Below, one piece after another: positions 1 through 9,553 of a stretch of 64,000 bases of DNA; the stretch's first letter is position 1; every line of letters starts with the position of its first letter. The notes beneath the pieces are model-generated. The model searched no databases and was not told where the DNA came from. It worked only from the letters and a program-made list of their open reading frames with translations. The position numbers were made by a program, and so were the translations under genes. Source of the DNA: Sphaerisporangium siamense. GTDB lineage: Bacteria; Actinomycetota; Actinomycetes; Streptosporangiales; Streptosporangiaceae. The stretch lies in contig NZ_JACHND010000001.1 of NCBI RefSeq assembly GCF_014205275.1, forward strand, positions 3,410,001 to 3,474,000, given 5' to 3'.

Positions 1-1
1 C

Positions 2-1204
<1,203 letters not shown>

Positions 1205-1232
1205 GGTCCCCGAGCGATTGGAAGGGATTCCC

Positions 1233-2408
1233 GTGACACTGGATGAGGCGGGCCTCGCCGCGCGGGCCCGCGCGTTCCTCGCGGAGCACGACCCGGAAAG
1301 CATGACCCCCGTGGAGTTCCTGAGGGCGCGCTTCGACGCGGGCATGGCCTGGGTCCACTTCCCCGAGGGCCTCGGCGGGCTCGGCGCGCCCCGTGGCGCG
1401 CAGGCCGTCGTCGACCGCGAGCTCGCCGGGACCCCGCAGCACGACGTGGGACGGCTGGCCATCGGCCTCGGCATGGCCGCGCCCACGATCCTCGCCTTCG
1501 GCACCGGCGAACAGCGCGAGCGTTTCCTGCGCCCGCTGTGGACGGGCGAGGAGATCTGGTGCCAGCTCTTCAGCGAGCCCGGCGCCGGATCCGACCTCGC
1601 CACCCTGGCCACCCGCGCGGTACGCGACGGGGACGAATGGGTGGTGGACGGGCAGAAGGTGTGGACGTCGTCCGCCCACCACGCCCGCTGGGCCCTCCTC
1701 GTGGCCCGCACCGACCCCGACGTGCCCAAACACCGGGGCCTCACCTACTTCGTGTGCGACATGCGGGCGCCGGGCGTCGAGGTGCGCCCGTTGCGCCAGA
1801 TCACCGGCGAGGCCGAGTTCAACGAGGTCTTCCTCACCGGGGTGCGGCTCCCGGACTCGCTGCGGCTGGGCGAGGCCGGCGACGGCTGGCGGGTCGCGCA
1901 GGCGACGCTGATGAACGAACGCGTGGCGATCAGCGGGTCGGCGGGACGCGGCGGCGGCGTCATGGGCGCGATCCTCGACGCCTGGCGGGCACGCCCCGAG
2001 CTGCGCACCCACGACCTGCACCGGCGCCTGCTCGGCCTGTGGGTCGAGGCGGAGGTCACCCGGCTCGCCGGGGCACGGCTGCGCGAGCAGCTCGCCGCGG
2101 GCGCCCCCGGCCCGGAGGGGTCGGGCATGAAGCTGGCCTTCGCGCGGCTCAACCAGCAGGTGTCCGGCCTGGACGTCGAGATGCGCCGCGAAGAGGGCCT
2201 GGCCTACGACGACTGGACGTTCCGGCGCTCGGAGTCGGTGGACTTCTTCGGCCGCGACGCGGGCTACCGCTACCTGCGCGCCAAGGGCAACTCGATCGAG
2301 GGCGGAACCTCGGAGATCCTGCGCACCATCATCGCCGAGCGCGTGCTCGGCCTGCCCGCGGAACCCCGCGCCGACAAGGACGTCCCCTGGAAGGACCTGC
2401 CGCGATGA
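1233..2408 (+). CDS. acyl-CoA dehydrogenase, catalytic (alpha-type) subunit
   Basis: A 391-residue acyl-CoA dehydrogenase. The GTG at 1233 is chosen over the upstream in-frame TTG at 1218 because GGAAGGGA (1220-1226) sits at ribosome-binding distance. The middle domain has QLFSEPGAGSDLA and WVVDGQKVWTS; the C-terminus has IEGGTSEILR, retaining the Glu expected to act as base. The stop overlaps the start of the next dehydrogenase by 4 bases (ATGA). The pairing of a full-length Glu-bearing subunit with a shorter Glu-less one resembles the alpha2-beta2 heteromeric enzymes of actinobacterial steroid or side-chain catabolism (FadE26/27, FadE28/29 type). The steroid link is only inference. Confidence 0.9.
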   Translation: MTLDEAGLAARARAFLAEHDPESMTPVEFLRARFDAGMAWVHFPEGLGGLGAPRGAQAVVDRELAGTPQHDVGRLAIGLGMAAPTILAFGTGEQRERFLRPLWTGEEIWCQLFSEPGAGSDLATLATRAVRDGDEWVVDGQKVWTSSAHHARWALLVARTDPDVPKHRGLTYFVCDMRAPGVEVRPLRQITGEAEFNEVFLTGVRLPDSLRLGEAGDGWRVAQATLMNERVAISGSAGRGGGVMGAILDAWRARPELRTHDLHRRLLGLWVEAEVTRLAGARLREQLAAGAPGPEGSGMKLAFARLNQQVSGLDVEMRREEGLAYDDWTFRRSESVDFFGRDAGYRYLRAKGNSIEGGTSEILRTIIAERVLGLPAEPRADKDVPWKDLPR

Positions 2409-3505
2409 CGCTGCTGTACTCCGGGGTCGAGGAGGAACTGCGGGCGGCCGTCCGCGCCCTGCTGGCCGACCGGCTCCCTCCCGCCGCCGTGCTCGCCGGG
2501 GTGGAGAGCGCCCCGCCGTACGACCCCGGCCTGTGGAAGGCTCTGGCCAGGGACATCGGCACGGCCGGGCTCCTGATCCCCGAGCGGTTCGGCGGCGCGG
2601 GCGCGTCCGCGCGGGAGGCGGCCGTCGTGCTGGAGGAGCTCGGGCGCGCGGTCACGCCCGTCCCGTTCCTGACCAGCGCGGTCCTGGCGACCGGCGCCCT
2701 GCTCGGCGCGGAGTCGGAGGCGGCGGGCGGGCTTCTCGCCTCGCTCGCGGCGGGCGACACCACGGCGGCGCTCGCCGTGTCCCTCGCCACCTCCCCCTAC
2801 CGGGCGCCGGACGCGCCTTGGCCCGTGACCCAGAGCCGGGGACGGCTGAGCGGCCGGGTCACCGCGGTCGCGGGCGCCGAGGCCGCCGACGTGCTGCTCG
2901 TTCCCGCCGGGACGGCGCTGTACGCGGTCGCGGCGGGGGAGGTCCGCGTCGAGCCCGTCGTGTCCCTGGACCTGACCCGGCCGATCGCCACCGTGACGCT
3001 GGAGGACGCCCCCGCCACGCCCGTCGCCGACGGCCCGGCGCCGCTGCGCGCGGCCCTGGAGCTCGGCGCGGGCCTGCTCGCCTCCGAGCAGCTCGGGGTG
3101 GCCGAATGGTGCCTGGAGACGACGCTCGCCCACGTCAGGACGCGGTACCAGTTCGCCCGCCCCATCGGCTCCTTCCAGGCGCTGAAGCACCGGCTCGCCG
3201 ACCTGTGGCTGGAGATCGTGCAGGCCCGCGCCGCCGCGCGCAACGCCGCCGACGCCCTCGCCACCGCCATGGAACGCGGGACGGCGGCCGCCACGGAGGT
3301 CGCGGTCGCGCAGGCGTGGTGCGGGACGGTCGCGGTGCGCGCGGCGGAGGAGTGCGTGCAGATGCACGGCGGCCTCGGCATGACCTGGGAGCACCCCGCG
3401 CACCTGTTCCTCAAGCGCGCCAAGGCCGGCGAGATCGCGCTCGGCACGCCCGGCGACCACCGCGCCGCGCTCGCCGTCCTCGCCGACCTGCCGGGGCCCG
3501 CGTGA
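2405..3505 (+). CDS. acyl-CoA dehydrogenase, non-catalytic (beta-type) subunit
   Basis: A 366-residue acyl-CoA dehydrogenase coupled to the preceding gene by an ATGA overlap. It keeps the fold, with IGTAGLLIPERFGGAG at the N-terminus, RYQFARPIGSFQALKHRLAD for FAD contact and QMHGGLGMTWEHP in the C-terminal domain. The end reads IALGTPGDHRA, so the catalytic Glu is absent. Glu-less partners of this length form mixed tetramers in which only one subunit type is catalytic (family knowledge). I infer it works with the product of 1233-2408. Only 16 bases separate it from the convergent TetR gene. Confidence 0.88.
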   Translation: MTLLYSGVEEELRAAVRALLADRLPPAAVLAGVESAPPYDPGLWKALARDIGTAGLLIPERFGGAGASAREAAVVLEELGRAVTPVPFLTSAVLATGALLGAESEAAGGLLASLAAGDTTAALAVSLATSPYRAPDAPWPVTQSRGRLSGRVTAVAGAEAADVLLVPAGTALYAVAAGEVRVEPVVSLDLTRPIATVTLEDAPATPVADGPAPLRAALELGAGLLASEQLGVAEWCLETTLAHVRTRYQFARPIGSFQALKHRLADLWLEIVQARAAARNAADALATAMERGTAAATEVAVAQAWCGTVAVRAAEECVQMHGGLGMTWEHPAHLFLKRAKAGEIALGTPGDHRAALAVLADLPGPA

Positions 3506-3521
3506 GGGCGGCGTAGCCCGG

Positions 3522-4175
3522 TCAGGCCGCGGGGGCGGGGCGCAGCGAGGCGAGCAGCAGGTCGGCGAAGTGCCGTCCGATCGCCACCGCCGACAGCGCC
3601 CCGTCGGCGTGGTACCACAGGCCCAGGTGGTGCACGGAGCCGAAGAAGAAGTCCACCACCAGGTCGGCGGGCACGTCGGCGCGGAAGACCCCGTCCCGCT
3701 GACCCTCGGCCACCAGGTCGCGGAACCGCTCGTGGTAGCGGCGGCGCTCGGCCCGCACGGCCTTGCGCGTCTCGGGCGCGAGCTGGTGCATCGACCTGAA
3801 GAAGATCTTGGAGTCGTCGAGGTTCTCGATGGTGGTCGCCACGACGTCCACGGCCGCGTCGTACACGCGCCCGGCGACCGGGCCCGGCGCGTCGGCGAAC
3901 CGGTCGAGCCGCTCGGTCTGCATGCGCAGCACCCGGGCGTAGATCTCGCGCAGCAGGTCGTCCTTAGAGTCGAAGTAGTGGTACATCGCCCCCTTGGTGA
4001 CCCCGGCCGCGGCCACGATCTCCTGCACCGAGGTGCTCTCGAAGCCCTTGTCGGCGAACAGGCGCGTCGCCGCGCCGAGCAGCCTGCCGCGCACCGGCTC
4101 GTCGCCCGCCGCCCTGCCGCGCGCCGTCCCGCCCGGCCCGTCGCCGGCGCCCCGCCGTACCCCGTCGCGCGCCAT
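3522..4175 (-). CDS. TetR/AcrR family transcriptional regulator
   Basis: A 217-residue TetR regulator. The N-terminal helix-turn-helix (residues about 30-75) reads GRLLGAATRLFADKGFESTS then AGVTKGAMYHYFDSKDDLL; the rest is the helical ligand domain, ending FADLLLASLRPAPAA. The ATG at 4175 is chosen because GGGAGG lies just upstream; the frame is open further to 4361 but without a ribosome site. It is convergent with the three dehydrogenases and, by analogy with KstR/FadR-type TetR proteins, may respond to acyl-CoA esters and control them (inference). GTGGTCGGTTAAC in its upstream region (about 4217-4230) resembles half of a TetR operator. Confidence 0.9.
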   Translation of the reverse strand: MARDGVRRGAGDGPGGTARGRAAGDEPVRGRLLGAATRLFADKGFESTSVQEIVAAAGVTKGAMYHYFDSKDDLLREIYARVLRMQTERLDRFADAPGPVAGRVYDAAVDVVATTIENLDDSKIFFRSMHQLAPETRKAVRAERRRYHERFRDLVAEGQRDGVFRADVPADLVVDFFFGSVHHLGLWYHADGALSAVAIGRHFADLLLASLRPAPAA

Positions 4176-4209
4176 CTCGCAGGCCTCCCTGAACGTCCTG
4201 TCCCCCAGC

Positions 4210-4235
4210 GTACTGAGTGGTCGGTTAACGGGCCG
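4210..4235. promoter_or_regulatory. candidate TetR operator half-site
   Basis: The segment TACTGAGTGGTCGGTTAACG lies 35-60 bases upstream of the tetR start. GGTCGGTTA is a common TetR half-site in actinobacteria, but the other half is poorly conserved, so this is tentative. Confidence 0.25.
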
Positions 4236-4399
4236 TGCCAATCGCCGCACCGGGCCGCCCATAACACCCGAAGGGGGGAATCGGTCACGTCCGCGCTGTG
4301 TCGCGAGTGGGTTACTTGCGTAACCTTTGACGGTTGGAGCCCCTGGTTGGGTATCCAACAAACGTAATCCGTCTGAGCCCGAAATCGTGGGGGTTTCCG

Positions 4400-5164
4400 G
4401 TGCCCAATGGGTCCATCTACGTGCCGCCGGACGACAAGTTCAAATGGGGCTCGCCATCGGTGATGTACGAGCTCCGCTGGCGCGAGACCCGGTCCGAACG
4501 CCGTCGCAGGCGTCACATCATGGCCGGCGCGGGCTTCGTGCTCATCACCGCGCTCTCGTTCTACCGGTCCTTCCCGATGCCGTTCCTCATCGGGCTCCTC
4601 GGCGGCGGCGCGGTCTGGGTCGCGGACGCCGTCGTCTCCTGGCGCATGTTCGAGGCCACCGCCGTGTGGCGCGGCAAACGCAGCGGCGCCACCCGCACCG
4701 GACGGCTCCTGCGCCGCAAGCTCAGCAGAGAGGGCTACCGCGTCCTCGACGGCCGTGCCGTGCCGGGCAAAGCGTCCATCGACCACCTCGTCATCGGGCC
4801 GGGCGGCGTCTGGATCGTCGACAACGAGGCGTGGCCGCCCGACACCGACATCGCCGCCTACGGAGGCAAGCTGTTCTTCGGCGAGCGGTCCGGCGGCTCG
4901 GTCGCCAAACCCCTGGTGGAGGCGGCGGCGTCCCTGGCCGAGATCCTGTCCAAGGAGTCCGGCGTCCCCATCGAGATCACGCCGCTGCTCGTCGTCCACG
5001 GCGGGCGCGTGGTCAACGGGGTGGTCGGCGCCGAAGGGCTCACACTGTTCCGCCCGCGCAGGGCCGCCAAGTGGATCCTCGGGGACGCGCACGCCGAGCT
5101 CACCGAGGAACAGGTCGAGGTGCTCGCCCGCACCGCCGCGCGCATCCTGCGCCGCATGCTCTGA
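4400..5164 (+). CDS. NERD-like nuclease-related membrane protein
   Basis: 254 residues from GTG 4400, chosen because a G-rich ribosome site (GTGGGGG) precedes it; the frame is open to a TTG at 4334. After a basic stretch (ETRSERRRRRH) come two hydrophobic segments (about residues 42-80, HIMAGAGFVLITALSF and FPMPFLIGLLGGGAVWVADA), then a NERD-type domain: LLRRKLSREGYRVLDGRAV, IDHLVIGPGGVWIVDNEAW. NERD nucleases normally end this strand with an acid-x-Lys motif (ETK or DSK); here it is DNEAW, so the Lys is lost and catalysis is doubtful. The role is unknown; a cytoplasmic domain anchored to the membrane is likely. Confidence 0.75.
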   Translation: MPNGSIYVPPDDKFKWGSPSVMYELRWRETRSERRRRRHIMAGAGFVLITALSFYRSFPMPFLIGLLGGGAVWVADAVVSWRMFEATAVWRGKRSGATRTGRLLRRKLSREGYRVLDGRAVPGKASIDHLVIGPGGVWIVDNEAWPPDTDIAAYGGKLFFGERSGGSVAKPLVEAAASLAEILSKESGVPIEITPLLVVHGGRVVNGVVGAEGLTLFRPRRAAKWILGDAHAELTEEQVEVLARTAARILRRML

Positions 5165-5326
5165 GCGCACGAGAAGGGGTGTCGACGCCGGCACTCCGCC
5201 AGACCTGGCTATATTTGTGCCCGGCGATCACCGTCGCCGCCCTCCTCTCCCCGCCGTGCTTCGCTCGGTCACCCCCTGCGGCGACGCACACGCCGGGACC
5301 GATGAGTGAAAGGCAGGCACGCTCAC

Positions 5327-6418
5327 ATGGAGTCGACCACCCCGGGCACGCAGGCCACCTCCGACTACGTCCAGCTCCTGGCCCCCGACGGCACCCTCGG
5401 CGAGCACCCGGACTACCCGTTGGACCTGACCCCGGCCGAGATCACCGCCCTGTACCGCGATCTCGTCCTCGTCCGCCGCTTCGACCAGGAGGCCGTCGCC
5501 CTGCAACGCCAGGGCGAACTCGGCCTGTGGGCCTCGTGCCTCGGCCAGGAGGCCGCGCAGATCGGCTCAGGTCGTGCCCTGACCGACGCCGACATGGCGT
5601 TCCCCACCTACCGCGAGCACGGCGTGGCCTGGTGCCGCGGCGTGGACCCCGTCGACCTGCTCGGCATGTTCCGCGGCGTCAACCACGGCGGCTGGGACCC
5701 CGCCGACCACAACTTCCACCTCTACACGATCGTCATCGGCAGCCAGACCCTCCACGGCGTCGGGTACGCCATGGGCGTCCAGCGCGACGAGGCCGAGGCC
5801 GCCGTCCTGGCCTACCTCGGGGACGGCGCCACCTCCCAGGGCGACGTGAACGAGGCGTTCGTCTGGGCGGGCGCGTTCAACGCGCCGGTGGTGTTCTTCT
5901 GCCAGAACAACCAGTGGGCGATCTCCGCGCCGATGGAGCGGCAGTCGCGCATCCCCCTGCACCGCCGCGCGGACGGCTTCGGCTTCCCCGGAATCCGGGT
6001 GGACGGCAACGACGTGTTCGCCTGCCTCGCCGTCACGCGCAAGGCCCTGGCCGACGCGCGCGCCGGCGGCGGCCCGACGTTGATCGAGGCGTACACCTAC
6101 CGGATGGGCGCGCACACCACCTCCGACGACCCGACGCGCTACCGCCTGCGCGAGGAGCTGGAGATCTGGAAGTCCCGCGACCCGATCGCGCGCGTGCGGG
6201 CCCACATCACCGCGGGCGGGATGGCCGACGACCAGTTCTTCCGCGAGGTCGACGCCGAGGCCGACGAGCTCGGCAGGCACGTGCGCAAGCGCTGCCTGGA
6301 GATGCCCGACCCCGACCCGATGGCCATGTTCGAGCACGTCTACGTCGACCACAACCGCCTCGTCGAGGAGGAACGGCGCCAGTACGCCGCCTACCTGGAA
6401 AGCTTCGGCGAAGCCTGA
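5327..6418 (+). CDS. 2-oxoacid (pyruvate or branched-chain) dehydrogenase E1 alpha subunit
   Basis: A 363-residue thiamine-diphosphate E1-alpha. ATG 5327 follows AAAGGCAGG at proper spacing; an upstream GTG at 5306 is less likely. The ThDP/Mg motif is clear: LGDGATSQGDVNEAFVWAGA then FCQNNQWAIS. Phosphorylation-loop-like YRMGAHTTSDDPTRYR follows. E1-alpha normally pairs with E1-beta and feeds E2 and E3, and their genes usually adjoin. Here none does: the next gene is convergent and unrelated. Pyruvate versus branched-chain specificity cannot be set from sequence. It may use subunits encoded elsewhere or be a duplicate. Confidence 0.88.
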   Translation: MESTTPGTQATSDYVQLLAPDGTLGEHPDYPLDLTPAEITALYRDLVLVRRFDQEAVALQRQGELGLWASCLGQEAAQIGSGRALTDADMAFPTYREHGVAWCRGVDPVDLLGMFRGVNHGGWDPADHNFHLYTIVIGSQTLHGVGYAMGVQRDEAEAAVLAYLGDGATSQGDVNEAFVWAGAFNAPVVFFCQNNQWAISAPMERQSRIPLHRRADGFGFPGIRVDGNDVFACLAVTRKALADARAGGGPTLIEAYTYRMGAHTTSDDPTRYRLREELEIWKSRDPIARVRAHITAGGMADDQFFREVDAEADELGRHVRKRCLEMPDPDPMAMFEHVYVDHNRLVEEERRQYAAYLESFGEA

Positions 6419-6424
6419 CCCCGA

Positions 6425-6455
6425 GGGCCCGGCGTCCCACGCGGGCGCCGGGCCC
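6425..6455. terminator. bidirectional hairpin between convergent genes
   Basis: GGGCCCGGCG (6425-6434) pairs perfectly with CGCCGGGCCC (6446-6455) around an 11-base loop, between the E1-alpha stop and the convergent CoxE-like stop. Confidence 0.7.
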
Positions 6456-6482
6456 GCCACGCCGTGCACGGGGACGGCCCCG

Positions 6483-7844
6483 TCACAGGTCCTCGATGAA
6501 GGCCGCGAGCTGGGCCACGTTCCGGCACTCGACCATCTCCACCACGCCGCCGTACGCCGACGCCACCGAGTCGCCGGTGTCCCACTGCGCCCGCGGCTCG
6601 GGGTTCAGCCAGTACGCGTGCCGCGCCCGCTCCGCCAGGTCCCGCACCGTGGCGAGCGCGGGCGGCCGGTGGTTCGTCCGCGCGTCCCCGAGGATCAGCA
6701 GCGACGTCTTCGGCCCGACCGCCTCGCCGTACCTGCCGGCGAACCGCTCGAACGCGTGCCCGTAGTCACTGCGGCCGAACCGCGAGATGTCGGCCTCCCG
6801 CGTCATCCGCGTGACGGCGTCCGCCACGTCGGCGCCCGGCGCGAAGAACCGCGTGATCTCGTCCACCGTGTCCACGAACGCGAACGCGCGCACCTTGGCG
6901 AACTGCTCGCGCAGCGCGTACGTCAGCAGCAGCGTGAACTGCGAGAACGCCGCCACCGAGTCGCTGGCGTCGCACAGCACGACCAGCTCTGGCTTGTGGG
7001 GACGGCGCGGGCGCGTATGCGTGGTCAGCGGGACGCCGCCGGTGGCCAGCGAGGCCCGGACCGTGCGCCGGAAGTCCAGCCGTCCCCGCCGCCCCGTCTT
7101 GTGCTTGACGGTCAGCCGGGTGGCCAGCCGCCGCGCCAGCGGGTGCACCTCGCGGCGCAGCGCGGCCAGGTCGGCCTTGGCGGCCCTGAGGAAGTCCACC
7201 TGCTCGGGAGGCGGCCGCACCGCCGACCGCGCGATCTTCTCGATGCCCGACTCCTCGGCGATCCTGCGCCGGACGTCCGCGGCCACCGCCTCCTCGAACG
7301 CGGCGAGGGCGTCCTCCAGGCGGCGCCGGGCGACCTTCTCCGCCGCCCCGCCCCGCTCCTGCCCGGCCAGAACGTCGCGCAGCATGCCGGCCATCAGCGT
7401 GCCGGGGGACAGGGCCCGCAGCACCGGGTAGGAGAACCACGCCTGGCGTCCGGCGGCGGCCGGCTGCCGTCCGAACCGCTCCACCATCGCGCGGGCGAAC
7501 GCGGCGAACTCCGGGTCGCCCGCCGTGGCGGCGCCCGCCATCAGCAGCCCGGCGAGCCGTTCACGCAGCTCGGGCACCTCGGCGTGGTCCAGGTCCATCC
7601 CGTCGGCGGCCTGCGAGGCGCCGACGACGGGCGGGAACCACAGGTCGAAGAGCGTGTCGAAGGCGGGCCGGTGCGCGGCGCGCTTCACCAGCGTGGCCGC
7701 GTACGCCTCCCGCAACGTCTCGCGCGCGGCCAGGTCCACGACGCCGGCCGCGCGGGCGGCGTCCAGGCCCTCGGCGACCGACACCGGCAGCCCCGCCGCC
7801 CGCAGCGCCGCCACGAACCGCACGTGACGGTCCAGCAGCCCCAC
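6483..7844 (-). CDS. CoxE-like von Willebrand factor A domain protein
   Basis: A 453-residue vWA protein of the CoxE type. The N-terminal half is helical (MGLLDRHVRFVAALRAAGLP). The C-terminal vWA domain carries a MIDAS motif CDASDSVAAFSQ (around residue 290) plus FVDTVDEITRFF and LLILGDARTNHR. GTG 7844 is preceded by AGGAGGT, which overlaps the stop of the MoxR ATPase gene, so the two are coupled. MoxR/CoxE pairs act as AAA+/vWA chaperone couples that mature metalloenzymes or complexes (known for CoxD/CoxE in CO dehydrogenase). No client gene is adjacent here. Confidence 0.88.
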   Translation of the reverse strand: MGLLDRHVRFVAALRAAGLPVSVAEGLDAARAAGVVDLAARETLREAYAATLVKRAAHRPAFDTLFDLWFPPVVGASQAADGMDLDHAEVPELRERLAGLLMAGAATAGDPEFAAFARAMVERFGRQPAAAGRQAWFSYPVLRALSPGTLMAGMLRDVLAGQERGGAAEKVARRRLEDALAAFEEAVAADVRRRIAEESGIEKIARSAVRPPPEQVDFLRAAKADLAALRREVHPLARRLATRLTVKHKTGRRGRLDFRRTVRASLATGGVPLTTHTRPRRPHKPELVVLCDASDSVAAFSQFTLLLTYALREQFAKVRAFAFVDTVDEITRFFAPGADVADAVTRMTREADISRFGRSDYGHAFERFAGRYGEAVGPKTSLLILGDARTNHRPPALATVRDLAERARHAYWLNPEPRAQWDTGDSVASAYGGVVEMVECRNVAQLAAFIEDL

Positions 7845-7856
7845 CCGGCCACCTCC

Positions 7857-8723
7857 TCACGCCGTCGGCAGGCCCAGTTCCTTGGCCGCGCGCGCCTGGT
7901 CGGAGGCGTGCTTCAGCACCACCCCGAGCGTCCCCGCGGTCGTCGCCTCGTCCAGTTCGGCACGGCCGAGCGCGACCAGCGTGCGCGCCCAGTCGACGGT
8001 CTCGGCGATCGACGGCGACTTCTTCAGTTCGAGCGCGCGCAGCACGGCCACCGTCCCGGCCAGCCGCTCCGCCAGCGCGGCCTCGATGCCGGGCACCTGC
8101 GCGAGCACGATGTCCCGCTCGCGCTCCGGCGTGGGATACCCGAGGTGCAGGTAGAGGCAGCGCCGCTTCAGCGCCTCCGACAGCTCGCGCGTCGCGTTCG
8201 AGGTCAGCACGACGTACGGCCTGCGGACCGCGGTGATCGTCCCGAGCTCCGGGATCGTCACCTGGTAGTCGGAGAGGATCTCCAGCAGCAGGCCCTCCAC
8301 CTCGACGTCGGCCTTGTCCACCTCGTCGATCAGCAGCACCGCCGGGGCGTCACGGCGTATCGCCCGCAGCAGGGGCCGTTCCAGCAGGAACTCCTCGCCG
8401 AAGATGTCCTGCTGCGTCTCCTCCCACCCCTGGTCGCCGGTGGCCTGGATGCGCAGCAACTGCTTCTTGTAGTTCCACTCGTACAGCGCCCGTGCCTCGT
8501 CCAGCCCCTCGTAGCACTGGAGCCGGATCAGCTCGGCCCCGCACACCTCCGCGACCGCCTTGGCGAGCTGGGTCTTGCCCACCCCCGCCGGCCCCTCGAC
8601 CAGCAGAGGCTTCTCCAGGGCCGCCGCCAGGAAGACCGGCGTCGCCACACCGTCCCCGGCGAGATATCCCGCCGCGCCCAGCCGCTCCCGCGCGTCGGCG
8701 GGCGACGCGAACCACGACCCCAT
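7857..8723 (-). CDS. MoxR family AAA+ ATPase
   Basis: A 288-residue AAA+ ATPase. Walker A is EGPAGVGKTQLA (about residue 45), Walker B LLIDEVDKAD, sensor 1 VVLTSNATRELS, followed by the arginine-finger region LKRRCLYLHLGYPTPERE. ATG 8723 is chosen; an in-frame GTG at 8729 is an alternative two codons upstream. It is 12 bases upstream of the CoxE-like vWA gene, with the usual MoxR-then-vWA order, and both probably form one operon. Expected role: ATP-driven remodelling or metal-insertion chaperone with its vWA partner. Confidence 0.92.
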   Translation of the reverse strand: MGSWFASPADARERLGAAGYLAGDGVATPVFLAAALEKPLLVEGPAGVGKTQLAKAVAEVCGAELIRLQCYEGLDEARALYEWNYKKQLLRIQATGDQGWEETQQDIFGEEFLLERPLLRAIRRDAPAVLLIDEVDKADVEVEGLLLEILSDYQVTIPELGTITAVRRPYVVLTSNATRELSEALKRRCLYLHLGYPTPERERDIVLAQVPGIEAALAERLAGTVAVLRALELKKSPSIAETVDWARTLVALGRAELDEATTAGTLGVVLKHASDQARAAKELGLPTA

Positions 8724-8818
8724 CGGCACTCCCGTCCTCGCCCCGAACGATGTTCTAGCCTAACCCTCCAACCCGTACGCCACCCCCGCCCGAGTGCGCT
8801 AATCTTGTCCTGCTTGTC

Positions 8819-8895
8819 GCGCCGCTAGCTCAGTTGGTCAGAGCAGCTGACTCTTAATCAGCGGGTCCGGGGTTCGAGTCCCTGGCGGCGCACCA
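8819..8895 (+). tRNA. tRNA-Lys (anticodon CTT)
   Basis: A complete cloverleaf. The acceptor stem GCGCCGC (8819-8825) pairs with GCGGCGC (8885-8891), D-arm TAGCTCAGTTGGTCAGAGCA, anticodon arm GCTGA-CTCTTAA-TCAGC with anticodon CTT, T-arm GGGTTCGAGTCCC. The CCA end is encoded (8893-8895). Confidence 0.97.
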
Positions 8896-8901
8896 CTATC
8901 C

Positions 8902-8936
8902 ACGAGCGCGTCCCTTCACCATCGGGACGCGCTCGT
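8902..8936 (+). terminator. hairpin terminator after tRNA-Lys
   Basis: A perfect 13-bp stem, ACGAGCGCGTCCC with GGGACGCGCTCGT, around a 9-base loop, starts 6 bases after the tRNA end. There is no U-tract, as is usual in actinobacteria. Confidence 0.8.
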
Positions 8937-9022
8937 CCGCGTTTCGCCCGGGTCGATCGATGATGCGCGCGCGGACGCAACGAGTGGGCAACCGCTCCCT
9001 CCGGCCGCGCGCTCGTCGAGGG

Positions 9023-9367
9023 TCAGGCGGCTTCGTAGCGGCGCTGGCAGTCGATGCAGCAGCGGGCCAGGGGGCGGATCTTGAGGCGTTCGAAGGGGAT
9101 GACGGTCTCGCAGTGGGTGCAGCGGCCGTACGTGCCCGCGGTCATCCGGTCCAGGGCCTGGGTCAGCTCGGCGATGGCCCGGTCGGCCGCGGTGAGCGAG
9201 ACGAGCAGCTCGCGCCAGGTGTCATCGGCCCCGTTGCCGGTCCGCGCCTCGGCCCGCAGCCCGAGCAGTTGACGGCTGCGCCGCTCCAGCTGCTCCTCCA
9301 AGTCCTGACGCAGCGCCTGCAACTGCACACTGCTCAGGTGCGACGAGTACCTGCAAATGTCGGTCAT
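9023..9367 (-). CDS. TraR/DksA family zinc-finger protein
   Basis: A 114-residue DksA/TraR-type protein. A helical N-terminal half (LSSVQLQALRQDLEEQLERR) is followed by a C4 zinc finger at about residues 83-107, CTHCETVIPFERL with CCIDCQ. ATG 9367 follows GAGAGAGGAAC on the minus strand; the frame is open a further 14 codons. Family members bind the RNA polymerase secondary channel, or are smaller proteins of unknown role. A paralogue lies at 10549-10872 with an MreB-like gene between. This one is third in the minus-strand group, after a 186-base gap of imperfect CGGATCGGTGGTC repeats, so it may be transcribed separately. Confidence 0.88.
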   Translation of the reverse strand: MTDICRYSSHLSSVQLQALRQDLEEQLERRSRQLLGLRAEARTGNGADDTWRELLVSLTAADRAIAELTQALDRMTAGTYGRCTHCETVIPFERLKIRPLARCCIDCQRRYEAA

Positions 9368-9553
9368 GGCGAACGTTCCTCTCTCAAAGTCTGACGTTGC
9401 TCGGCACACGAGCCGCCCGAGTCGGCGGCCGCCCCGGGCAGGGGCTGCTCAAGGGCAGCGGTGACCCAGCGGCGGGCGGCCTGAGCCGGCGGCCGTGCGC
9501 GATCGGTGATCGGCGGGATCGGTGGTCATGTCGCGGATCGGTGGTCTTGCCGG

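Noticed and set aside
9368-9553. Possible small gene or repeat-based element between the TraR-like and MreB-like genes
   Set aside because: Imperfect CGGATCGGTGGTC repeats only; no start with a ribosome site and no motif.
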